The position numbers and the translations under genes are program-made. From contig NZ_PJRN01000009.1 of assembly GCF_002930105.1 (NCBI RefSeq), positions 1-64,000 on the forward strand: 64,000 nt of DNA. The letters are read 5' to 3'. The notes under the pieces are model-generated. The model was not told the origin of the DNA, searched no databases, and was given only the letters and a program-made list of their open reading frames with translations. Each line of letters starts with the position of its first letter. Position 1 is the first letter of the stretch. Shown here piece by piece: positions 1-7,614 of this stretch. This DNA comes from Billgrantia saliphila. GTDB taxonomy: Bacteria > Pseudomonadota > Gammaproteobacteria > Pseudomonadales > Halomonadaceae.

Positions 1-888
1 CGCTACGCCGAGCCCAACGAAACGGCGAGTGCCTGGATCCGGGTCAGCCAGGGCTGGGCCGGCGGCGGCTACGGCAGCCTGGCCATCCCCCGGATCGGCC
101 ACGAGGTGATCGTCTCCTTTCTCGAGGGCGACCCCGACCAGCCGCTGATCACCGGGCGCACCTACCACGCGGTCAACACGCCGCCGTACCCGCTGCCCGA
201 GCACAAGACGCGTACCGTCATCCGTACCCAGAGCCACAAGGGCGAAGGCTTCAACGAGCTGCGCTTCGAGGACGAGGCCGACGAGGAGCAGATCTGGGTC
301 CACGCCCAGAAGGACCTGGAGCTGCTCACCAATAACGACCGCACCGAGGAGATCGGTAACGACAGCTTCCTCACCGTGCATCACGACCGCATCGCGGAAA
401 TCGACAATGACGATCACCTGACGGTACATGGCCAGCGCCATACCCAGGTCGACGGCGACGATCACCTCATCGTCGACGCCAGCCGCCACGAGAAGTACGG
501 CCGCGCCCAACTCATCGAGGCCGGCCAGGAGATACACCACCATGCCGGCAGCAAGACGGTCATTGACGCCGGAGCCGAGATTACGCTGAACGCCGGCGGC
601 AGCTTTATCAAGCTCGACCCCAGCGGCGTCACCATCGTCGGCGCCCAGGTCAAGATCAACTCCGGCGGCAGCCCGGGAGTAGGGCGCGGGCAAGGGGCCG
701 CAGGGGCACTGCTGCCGGGCGGTGCGACGCCGGAGAGTCATGAGGCGATCGCGCCCATCCGGCACGAGCAGTTGCTGTCGGCCGCCCAGCAGGGAGCGGC
801 AGTAATCGAGATATGCCAGCGGCTGGCCACGGGCGAGGCGTCGAGTGTGGCGGCCTGTGCTCTAGGGGAGGAGTGTCCATGTCGCTGA
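1..888 (+). CDS. vgrG: T6SS spike protein VgrG, C-terminal part (5' end outside window)
   Basis: The reading frame is open from base 1 and ends at a TGA at 886-888, so this is the C-terminal 295 residues of a larger protein. The start of the visible part ([21 protein letters not shown], then FLEGDPDQP and ITGRTYHA) is the OB-fold/gp5-like region of VgrG. It is followed by the repetitive acidic and His-rich beta-helix segment (repeats of the type DDHLTVHG) typical of the spike needle, and by a tail of about 80 residues ending in CPCR that could carry cargo or adaptor contacts. VgrG trimers form the puncturing tip of the type VI secretion system and carry effectors. The stop overlaps the next gene by 10 bases, so the adaptor and effector downstream are very likely translated with it and loaded on this spike. 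Confidence 0.95.
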   Translation, partial: RYAEPNETASAWIRVSQGWAGGGYGSLAIPRIGHEVIVSFLEGDPDQPLITGRTYHAVNTPPYPLPEHKTRTVIRTQSHKGEGFNELRFEDEADEEQIWVHAQKDLELLTNNDRTEEIGNDSFLTVHHDRIAEIDNDDHLTVHGQRHTQVDGDDHLIVDASRHEKYGRAQLIEAGQEIHHHAGSKTVIDAGAEITLNAGGSFIKLDPSGVTIVGAQVKINSGGSPGVGRGQGAAGALLPGGATPESHEAIAPIRHEQLLSAAQQGAAVIEICQRLATGEASSVAACALGEECPCR

Positions 889-1685
889 TGTCCGCTTCAC
901 GGGAGCAGGTGTTCTACCTGACCGACCTCGCACTGTTTCCCCAGGCGCATCGACAGATGTTCGAGGCGGACGATACGCCGACGTACCAGCTGTTGTACCT
1001 GCAGACCGCGTATCGTCAGCACGCCATGCATGGCCCTTTGCTGATCCTGCCCTCTACGCCACGCGCCGAGGCCATCCTGGCACGTTGGGTCGAGCAGGGC
1101 GTGGCCATTGCGATTCACTCGACTGCTTCCTTGGCCTCACTGGTCGAGCACTGGCGTAGCCTGACGCAAGTACGACGCCAGGCGGGGCCGCCGGCCCTGT
1201 TTCGCTACGCCGACCCGCGCTTGTACGCAGCGCTCGAGGGAGCGTTGAGCCAAGGCGACATTGCTCGCCTGCTGGGACCCGCCCGGCTGATGCATGGCGT
1301 TGCCGCCGGTCATGCGTGGCGTCTCGAGTCGCCAAATAGCCTGGATTGGGCTCCCTCGAGCGACGACTTCCTGCTGACATTTGCTCATCAACAATCCATG
1401 CAAGCCTGGCGAGAAGGCGTGTTCAGCCGGCAGCTGGCCGGTGAGCATGCGCTGACCGAGGCCTGCGTGGAGGCCTGGCTGGAGCAAATGCAGGAGCTGG
1501 CGCTGCCGACCGAGTACGCCCAGTGGGAAGGGTGTCGCGCGCTAGCCGAGGCGGACTGCCGACTCCCTCTTTCGCCGCAGCAAATGGACAGCCTGAAGCG
1601 CTATGCCGGTTCATGGCAGCAACGGCTCGCCCAACTGCGTGAACAGGTAGCGACATCGCACGAAGCGGATAAGGTGATCTCATGA
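879..1685 (+). CDS. DUF4123-family T6SS effector adaptor
   Basis: Protein of 268 residues. The start at 879 was chosen over the longer frame because GGGGAGGAG lies just upstream (864-873); the gene overlaps the vgrG stop by 10 bases. The N-terminal half ([16 protein letters not shown], then [12 protein letters not shown] and GPLLIL) matches the pattern of DUF4123 proteins. These are chaperone/adaptors (Tap-1/TEC type) encoded between vgrG and an effector gene, which load the effector onto the VgrG tip in the cytoplasm. The ATGA overlap with the downstream lipase-like gene supports a dedicated adaptor-effector pair. Assignment rests on sequence pattern and gene order together. Confidence 0.85.
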   Translation: MSLMSASREQVFYLTDLALFPQAHRQMFEADDTPTYQLLYLQTAYRQHAMHGPLLILPSTPRAEAILARWVEQGVAIAIHSTASLASLVEHWRSLTQVRRQAGPPALFRYADPRLYAALEGALSQGDIARLLGPARLMHGVAAGHAWRLESPNSLDWAPSSDDFLLTFAHQQSMQAWREGVFSRQLAGEHALTEACVEAWLEQMQELALPTEYAQWEGCRALAEADCRLPLSPQQMDSLKRYAGSWQQRLAQLREQVATSHEADKVIS

Positions 1686-3580
1686 GCGATACGCTAGCCC
1701 CACCCGTGCTACAGCCCAGCCGCTCTTCCCCGACGGGGGACAGCATGCCTGCCCATTGCTGCGTGAGCGTGACGGTGCTCATCGAGCATCGCGATACTCT
1801 GGGCCGGCCCTTGCCGGCAGGCACCGAAGTGGAGCTTTGCGATATCGGCCGCCAGACGTACCGAGCCCGAATCGACGCGGATGGGATAAGCCGTCACGAG
1901 GGAGTGACGCCCGGCAAGGTGGCCTGGCAACTGCTTGGCCGCGAGGGCCAGCATCTCGTCGCGGTCGACGACGTGCCGTGTGATCCGCGGTGGGCCGCGG
2001 CGGCTCCGCCGGAGTGCGATGTCGCCGCGGACGAAACCTCGCTACGCGCGGTCTACCTGCCGCCGCCCATCGGCATCAATCTGCGCGAAGAGGCGGCCCC
2101 GGAGGCATCGGATCGGCTCAGCGACGAGCAGCTTGAACAGCTGCGCCTGGCCGGCAACAACGCCACCCTGTTCCTGCACGGCTACAACGTGGCCTATGGC
2201 AGCTATCGGCACTTTGCCGGCTGGGAGCAGCGCGATGGCGTCACCGATAGGCCTCTGTTGGTTCCTTCGGGAAGTGCACGCGTTGCCACCATTCGACAGG
2301 ATACGGATGGCCTGACCATTCCGCTTCCTCCCGGTCCTGGTAGGAATCATGCCATTTCTCCGTTCAGTGCCAATCCCGAGCAGGTCGAAGGGATGATCAA
2401 CGGCAGCGGGGCGCACAACTGGTACGTCCACATGGAGTATCGACTCAATCGCGCCGCCGGCATGACCGACGACGATTGGCGTCCGTACACCCGCATCGTC
2501 GGGATCGCCTGGCCCGGCGACACCGGGGCGGTGGACTTCTTCCAGGCGGAACTCAACGCCATGGCCGCGGGGCGGCGTCTGGTGGCGCTGCTGGCCCAGC
2601 TTCATGATGCCGGCATAGCCATCAACGTGATCAGCCACTCCCTCGGGGCGCGTGTCATTCTTACCGCCCTCAACATTCTCGGCGAACAGGGCCAGCGCCA
2701 GGTGCTGGACAATCTCTACCTGTGGCAGCCCGCCGTGGCGGACAACGCCTTGGTGGACGACCCCTCGCAGGACAGCCACCCGCTGGGCATGGGCGTGTTC
2801 CCAGAGGCCCACAAGGCGGTACGCAAGGTGGTCGTGCTGCATTCCCAGGAGGACGGTATTCTCGGCCCGCCGCGAAGCGAGACGCCTGATTTCTGGCAGC
2901 GAATCCGGGACAGGATAACCACACCTCTCCAACTGGGCCGTTGGGTGGGAGGCGTCGTTCTTGCCAATGACCAGGTGGACGAGCTGATCGGCTCGGCGGG
3001 TGGGGCCTACGGCAAGAAGTGGTGGGTATTTCCCATCGGCCTGGCGGGACCCATCACGCAATACTATGTCGACAAGGCGCCGGCCCATACCGTGAGGCCA
3101 CCGATTCCCAGCCAGCCACCGGCGGGGCCGGACCCCTACGGCAGGGAGCGCGCGGCGCGAGGCTGGCAAGCCTTCAGGGAACTGGCGATTCAGGAGGCGC
3201 GAGACGCCTTGGCCAGCGGCGAAGCGCTGCCCACCTATCGCTTGCTGGCGCCATTGGCGCACCACGCCGTGATCTCTGAAGCCTCAGCGGCCCGCTACAT
3301 CGACAGCCTGGAGGCCCTGGTGAAAAGGCAGTGGCGGGCAGGGAAGACACCGCGCGCAGCGCTGGGGCATATTGGGTTTGGTGCGGTGAGGGTAGAGAAT
3401 CGATTTATCGAGAGAAAGCTGGGTGATAAAGCGTATGACTTTGTTGATCAGACTTCTTGGCTGTTCGATCATTCAGGGATGCGAATTCCCAGCGATGAGA
3501 TATTTGAAAAAAGTTATCAAGAGGGAGTTGTCAGGCCCTTGATAAGGGATAGTGGATTCGGTGATTATGAACCAATCTAG
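1682..3580 (+). CDS. Putative T6SS lipase-type effector (alpha/beta hydrolase)
   Basis: Protein of 632 residues starting inside the stop of the DUF4123 gene (ATGA). Residues about 25-95 look like a small beta-sandwich domain (SVTVLIEHRDTLGRPLPAGT), possibly the adaptor-binding part. An alpha/beta hydrolase core follows: LFLHGYN at 164-169 (oxyanion-side HGYN) and ISHSLGARV around Ser320, a nucleophile-elbow motif of the SxSxG type common in DUF900-like and Tle lipases. The C-terminal 200 residues have no motif I recognise. There is no signal peptide, as expected for T6SS cargo. Placement after vgrG and DUF4123 and before putative immunity genes argues for an antibacterial phospholipase or esterase delivered to the target periplasm; the lipid substrate is not deducible. 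The last 200 bases are clearly poorer in GC than the rest of the gene. Confidence 0.8.
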   Translation: MSDTLAPPVLQPSRSSPTGDSMPAHCCVSVTVLIEHRDTLGRPLPAGTEVELCDIGRQTYRARIDADGISRHEGVTPGKVAWQLLGREGQHLVAVDDVPCDPRWAAAAPPECDVAADETSLRAVYLPPPIGINLREEAAPEASDRLSDEQLEQLRLAGNNATLFLHGYNVAYGSYRHFAGWEQRDGVTDRPLLVPSGSARVATIRQDTDGLTIPLPPGPGRNHAISPFSANPEQVEGMINGSGAHNWYVHMEYRLNRAAGMTDDDWRPYTRIVGIAWPGDTGAVDFFQAELNAMAAGRRLVALLAQLHDAGIAINVISHSLGARVILTALNILGEQGQRQVLDNLYLWQPAVADNALVDDPSQDSHPLGMGVFPEAHKAVRKVVVLHSQEDGILGPPRSETPDFWQRIRDRITTPLQLGRWVGGVVLANDQVDELIGSAGGAYGKKWWVFPIGLAGPITQYYVDKAPAHTVRPPIPSQPPAGPDPYGRERAARGWQAFRELAIQEARDALASGEALPTYRLLAPLAHHAVISEASAARYIDSLEALVKRQWRAGKTPRAALGHIGFGAVRVENRFIERKLGDKAYDFVDQTSWLFDHSGMRIPSDEIFEKSYQEGVVRPLIRDSGFGDYEPI

Positions 3581-4799
3581 GAAAAAAATAATCGGGCTTG
3601 GGGCGGTCTTGTTCATATTCCTGGCTTTCGGAGTGTCGGCCTGGCAGTTCTTGGACAGGCTTGAGCCTGTTACGGCGCTCGGTGTATCCAGCGACGGAAG
3701 GTACGCAGTCACAACCCATCAGGACGGTAAGTTCGTGTTATGGGATATCGAGCGCAGGAAGCGGGAGGTGCTTTCCAGCGAGGCAAATATCTACAGCGCC
3801 TACTTTATTGAAGAGAGTGACGCCTTCTTGTGGCAGGGCCTTGATAATATCGTGCGCGTGCAGCGCGTTACTGGCGAGGTGATTGAAGAGTTCGAGCACT
3901 TTCCCACCTATGGACATGTAATGGATTCTACCTTGTCCAACTATCTGGCCTCCGATATCGACTGGAATATTTTTCACGGCCATGGAGAAGCGATGCGACC
4001 TGTCATGCAAGATGGCATTTCTCCCAGCTTCCAAGGATCAGGCAAGATATTGAAGATTACTCTCTCGGAGGAGGGACGTAAGTTCGTATCGGCAGGCCTG
4101 GGGGACCGCGAGAGCCCAAGCATTGAGGAAGTGGCTGCGGTGGCACCTGAGCGTCGTTTTAGCAACTATACGGGCGTGACGCTATGGGATCTCGATACCT
4201 TTCAACCCATCGCCATGTTGCCAGGAAACTCATACAAGGTAGATGCTACGATCAGCCCGGATGGGCAGTGGGTAGTCAGCGGTGACGAGAATACTCTAGG
4301 TTTTTTCTGGAAAACAGATTCGCCAGAAACTCGGTACCGAATGGCCAGCTATGATCACGGTATTTTTCGCGAAGGTCTTCCAGAAGGACTACAAGAAGAC
4401 GAATACTGGGATGAAAGCCATCTGATAGCCGTGCCGAAATCCACCAAAGCTGATAAGTGGGGAAATACTCGTTCACTAGCCACGCCGACGACAATCGCTA
4501 TCGCCTTTATCAACGGCAGCGAAGAGTTCCTGCGCATCGGCTATGCACATGACGACGGCGAGGGTATGAGTCGCACCTATGCCGCGCTATTCGAGGCAGG
4601 CAATCCCTGGCCGCAGGCTTATCTCGACCTAGGGAGAAACCCGTTCCCCTCGGTCAACAACTACTCACGCAACCTGAGCATCGACTCGGCGCCGGAAGCC
4701 AACCTGTTGGTCACTGGACAAGCGTTCGACGGCGGCATCAATGTCTATCGCTACGATCCCGAGACACGCACCCTGACGAAGGAGTGGGTGGGTCGGTGA
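3567..4799 (+). CDS. Membrane-anchored WD40-like protein, putative T6SS immunity, copy 1
   Basis: Protein of 410 residues. ATG at 3567 was preferred to GTG at 3552 because it gives exactly the length of the two downstream paralogues. The gene overlaps the effector stop by 14 bases. One hydrophobic segment near residues 9-25 (IIGLGAVLFIFLAF) works as an uncleaved signal anchor, so the bulk should be periplasmic. The rest shows propeller-like strands: VSSDGRYAV followed by FVLWDIE, GVTLWDLD, and ISPDGQWVVSGDENTLGFFW. I do not recognise a named family. Position directly behind a lipase-like effector and predicted periplasmic exposure fit an immunity protein that blocks the effector where it acts. 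That role is inference; a structural or scaffold role is possible. Confidence 0.65.
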   Translation: MNQSRKKIIGLGAVLFIFLAFGVSAWQFLDRLEPVTALGVSSDGRYAVTTHQDGKFVLWDIERRKREVLSSEANIYSAYFIEESDAFLWQGLDNIVRVQRVTGEVIEEFEHFPTYGHVMDSTLSNYLASDIDWNIFHGHGEAMRPVMQDGISPSFQGSGKILKITLSEEGRKFVSAGLGDRESPSIEEVAAVAPERRFSNYTGVTLWDLDTFQPIAMLPGNSYKVDATISPDGQWVVSGDENTLGFFWKTDSPETRYRMASYDHGIFREGLPEGLQEDEYWDESHLIAVPKSTKADKWGNTRSLATPTTIAIAFINGSEEFLRIGYAHDDGEGMSRTYAALFEAGNPWPQAYLDLGRNPFPSVNNYSRNLSIDSAPEANLLVTGQAFDGGINVYRYDPETRTLTKEWVGR

Positions 4800-6028
4800 C
4801 GTCCCGACGTACCGTAGCAGGGCATACGACTCTCGCGGTTGCTCTAACCCTCAGCGTGGCGGCTTACGGATTCTTCTTGCACAGCCGGCTGGAACCTGTG
4901 ACCTCGCTGAGCGTATCGTCGGATGGCCGCTACGTGGTCAGCATTCACGAAGATGCCCGGTTGGTGCTGTGGGATCTGGAGAAGCGAAAGCGGGAGGTGC
5001 TGTCGGAATCGGCCAATCTTTATAGCGCCTACTTTATTGAAGAGAGCGATGCCTTTCTGTGGCAGGATCTGGATGACGTCGTCCGTGTGCAGCGTATCGA
5101 TGGGGAGGTGATCGAGGCCTTCGAGCACTTTCCCACCTATGGCCACGTGATGTCCTCTGACATGCAGGATTATCTCTCCGCAAATGAGACCTGGAATATC
5201 TATCACGGCCATGGCGATGCATTGCGCCCCGTATTGCGCGACAGCCGTAGCCCCAGCTTCACGGGAACGGGACAGGTGCTGAACCTGTCGATCGGTGGCC
5301 GTTACTTCGTCTCCGGCGGCTCGGGCAGTCCCGGCGGGGAGCTGGAGGATTCCCCGCCGGTGCGGGAAGAGAAGGCGTTCCGCTTCTCCTCCAGCTACGG
5401 TGGTGTCACGCTATGGAGTCTCGATACCCTGGCGCCCGTGGCGAAGCTGCCCGGCAACTCCTCAAAGACCTATGCCACCATCAGCCCGGACGGACAGTGG
5501 GTGATCAGCGGCGATGAGAATACCATCGGGCTGTTTTGGCACACTGATTCGCCAGAAAACCGCCAACGAATGGCTGACTATGATGGAGGTATTTATCTTG
5601 ATGATGCCCCCTATGAAGAAGGTGATCCTAGAAATTGGGACACCAGCCAGCTGATCTCCGTGCCGGAGTCCAGCAAGCCGGACAAGTGGGGAAGTATCCG
5701 CTCTCTGGCGACTCCAACGACAATCGCTATCGCTTTTATCAACGGCAGCGAAGAGTTTCTGCGTATTGGCTATGCACATTATGAAAGCGGGGGCATGAGT
5801 CGCACCTATGCCGCGCTATTCGATGCAGGCAATCCTTGGCCGCAGGCTTATCTCGACCTAGGGAGAAGCCCGTTCCCCTCGGTCAACAACTACTCACGCA
5901 ACCTGAGCATCGACTCGGCGCCGGAAGCCAACCTGTTGGTCACTGGACAAGCTTTCGAGGGCGGCATCAATGTCTATCGCTACGATCCCGATGCGCGCAC
6001 CCTGACGAAGGAGTGGGTAGGCCGGTGA
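4796..6028 (+). CDS. Membrane-anchored WD40-like protein, putative T6SS immunity, copy 2
   Basis: Protein of 410 residues starting with GTG at 4796, which overlaps the previous stop (GTGA); AAGGAG lies at 4779-4784. The N-terminal segment TLAVALTLSVAAYGFFL is a signal anchor. Propeller-like repeats follow (LSVSSDGRYVVSI, LVLWDLEKRKREVLS, GVTLWSLDT, ISPDGQWVISGDENTIGLFW). Compared with copy 1, the last 110 residues or so are almost identical, while the central part (about residues 120-200 and 255-290) differs strongly. Equal length despite these differences indicates selection for the same fold with altered surface. The likely role is immunity against the upstream effector or against related effectors of other strains; this is inferred from position and topology only. 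Confidence 0.65.
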   Translation: MTSRRTVAGHTTLAVALTLSVAAYGFFLHSRLEPVTSLSVSSDGRYVVSIHEDARLVLWDLEKRKREVLSESANLYSAYFIEESDAFLWQDLDDVVRVQRIDGEVIEAFEHFPTYGHVMSSDMQDYLSANETWNIYHGHGDALRPVLRDSRSPSFTGTGQVLNLSIGGRYFVSGGSGSPGGELEDSPPVREEKAFRFSSSYGGVTLWSLDTLAPVAKLPGNSSKTYATISPDGQWVISGDENTIGLFWHTDSPENRQRMADYDGGIYLDDAPYEEGDPRNWDTSQLISVPESSKPDKWGSIRSLATPTTIAIAFINGSEEFLRIGYAHYESGGMSRTYAALFDAGNPWPQAYLDLGRSPFPSVNNYSRNLSIDSAPEANLLVTGQAFEGGINVYRYDPDARTLTKEWVGR

Positions 6029-7257
6029 CGTCCCGACGTACCGTAGCAGGGCGTACGACTCTCGCGGTTGCTATAACCCTCAGCGTGGCGGCTTACGGAT
6101 TCTTCTTGCACAGCCGGCTGGAACCTGTGACCTCGCTGAGCGTGTCGACGGATGGTCGCTACGTGATCAGCGTGCATGAAGACTCTCGGCTTGTGCTATG
6201 GAACCTGGAGAAGCGGGAGCGAGAGGTACTATCGGAATCGGCCAACCTCTACAGCGCCTACTTTATTGACGAGAGTGACGCTTTCTTGTGGCAGGGCCTT
6301 GATAATATCGTTCGCGTGCAGCGCGTTACTGGCGAGGTGATCGAAGCATTCGAGCATTTTCCCACCTATGGACATGTAATGGATTCTACCTTGTCCAACT
6401 ATCTGGCCTCCGATATCGACTGGAATATTTTTCACGGCCATGGAGAAGCGATGCGACCTGTCATGCAAGATGGCATTTCTCCCAGCTTCCAAGGATCAGG
6501 CAAGATATTGAAAATTACCCTCTCGGAGGAGGGACGTAAGTTCGTATCGGCAGGTCTGGGGGACCGCGAGAGCTTAAGCATTGAGGAAGTGGCTGCGGTG
6601 GCACCTGAGCGTCGTTTTAGCAACTATACGGGCGTGACGCTATGGGATCTCGATACCTTTCAACCCATCGCCATGTTGCCAGGAAACTCATACAAGGTAG
6701 ATGCTACGATCAGCCCGGATGGGCAGTGGGCGGTAAGCGGTGACGAGAATACTCTGGGTTTTTTTTGGAACACAGATATACCAGAAATTCGCCATCGGAT
6801 GGCAGACTATTTGAGTGGGGTTCTGCTTGAAGACTTGCCAGATGGACTGGAGACAGATGAGTATTGGGATAAAAGTGGTCTGATACCCGTGCCCGAGTCC
6901 AGCAGGCCGGACAAATGGGGAAATATTCGCTCCTTGACCACGCCGACGACAATCGCCATCGCCTTTATCAACGGCAGTGAAGAGTTCCTACGTATCGGCT
7001 ATGCGCATGACGACGGCGAGGGTATGAGTCGCACCTATGCCGCGCTATTCGAGGCAGGCAATCCCTGGCCGCAGGCTTATCTCGACCTAGGGAGAAACCC
7101 GTTCCCCTCGGTCAACAACTACTCACGCAACCTGAGCATCGACTCGGCGCCGGAAGCCAACCTGTTGGTCACTGGACAAGCGTTCGACGGCGGCATCAAT
7201 GTTTATCGCTACGATCCCGATGCGCGCACCCTGACGAAGGAGTGGGTAGGCCGGTGA
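6025..7257 (+). CDS. Membrane-anchored WD40-like protein, putative T6SS immunity, copy 3
   Basis: Protein of 410 residues, GTG start at 6025 overlapping the previous stop (GTGA); a longer frame from 5836 only reads through copy 2 and is rejected. The first 75 residues or so are nearly those of copy 2, the next 165 nearly those of copy 1, a short segment around 6775-6890 differs from both, and the C-terminus is common to all three. It is therefore a mosaic. It has the same signal anchor and the same WD40-like strands (VSTDGRYVISV, LVLWNLEKRERE, ISPDGQWAVSGDENTLGFFW). It ends the T6SS island: a hairpin at 7328-7358 follows, and after it the genes run on the opposite strand. Function as an extra immunity variant is inferred. 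Confidence 0.65.
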   Translation: MTSRRTVAGRTTLAVAITLSVAAYGFFLHSRLEPVTSLSVSTDGRYVISVHEDSRLVLWNLEKREREVLSESANLYSAYFIDESDAFLWQGLDNIVRVQRVTGEVIEAFEHFPTYGHVMDSTLSNYLASDIDWNIFHGHGEAMRPVMQDGISPSFQGSGKILKITLSEEGRKFVSAGLGDRESLSIEEVAAVAPERRFSNYTGVTLWDLDTFQPIAMLPGNSYKVDATISPDGQWAVSGDENTLGFFWNTDIPEIRHRMADYLSGVLLEDLPDGLETDEYWDKSGLIPVPESSRPDKWGNIRSLTTPTTIAIAFINGSEEFLRIGYAHDDGEGMSRTYAALFEAGNPWPQAYLDLGRNPFPSVNNYSRNLSIDSAPEANLLVTGQAFDGGINVYRYDPDARTLTKEWVGR

Positions 7258-7327
7258 GGCGCGGTCTTCGCCCGAGGGTGCGAATTGCAGCCAGCGATTG
7301 GCTGACCGTCGTTCCCCTCGAACACCA

Positions 7328-7358
7328 TGACGCCTGCCGGGCTCGACTCAAGGCGTCA
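7328..7358. terminator. Inverted repeat between T6SS island and opposite-strand genes
   Basis: Arms TGACGCCT (7328-7335) and AGGCGTCA (7351-7358) are perfectly complementary around a 15-base loop. No strong T tract follows on either side, so termination is plausible from position (between converging units) but not proven. Confidence 0.4.
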
Positions 7359-7370
7359 CCTCGGAAAAGT

Positions 7371-7611
7371 TCACCTGCCTTGGTAGGCCACGCCGTCGGC
7401 GCCGAATAGGTAACAACGTTCGCCGGGAAGGCCCAGCTCGATCCGTTGTCCATCCGCCAGGTAGGCCAGCATCTCGCCATTGGCAGGCGTACGGCAGTGC
7501 GACGGCGACCGGGTCGAGCAGCTCGACGAAGACGGCGAACTCGCCGTCCTCAATGTCAGGTCGATGTCGCGCGAGACCTCTATCCCTTCGTAATCCTTGC
7601 CGATCCGGTCA
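7371..7611 (-). pseudogene. Relic of a sugar ABC transporter ATPase (MalK/UgpC-type C-terminus)
   Basis: On the minus strand, immediately downstream of the alpha-glucosidase, one frame ends in a stretch of the type GQRIELGLPGERCYLFGADG followed by a stop. This is the typical end of the TOBE region of MalK/UgpC ATPases. The preceding part (DIEDGEFAVFVELLDP) sits in a different frame, and no Walker A, signature or Walker B motif is present. The fragment is therefore a frameshifted, 5'-deleted remnant. Sugar ABC transporter genes commonly accompany this glucosidase in related bacteria, so the transporter was probably lost here while the enzyme survived. The family call comes from about 40 residues and is moderate. 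Confidence 0.5.
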
Positions 7612-7614
7612 GTG

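Larger units (their letters stand above)
3567..7257 (+). repeat. Tandem triplication, unit 1229 bp, of the putative immunity gene
   Basis: The three gene starts lie at 3567, 4796 and 6025 and the stops at 4799, 6028 and 7257, so the period is exactly 1229 bp with 4-base overlaps. The last 330 bases of each unit (around 4470-4799, 5699-6028 and 6928-7257) are almost the same in all three. The middle of units 1 and 3 is almost identical, while the beginning of units 2 and 3 is almost identical. Confidence 0.95.

Noticed and set aside
2042-3265. A minus-strand frame of about 400 codons within the effector gene
   Set aside because: It lies fully opposite a gene with a clear hydrolase core and shows no motif or ribosome site.
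5836-6024. An N-terminal extension of the third immunity copy
   Set aside because: The codons overlap the coding part of copy 2 in another frame; the GTG at 6025 gives the same length as copies 1 and 2.
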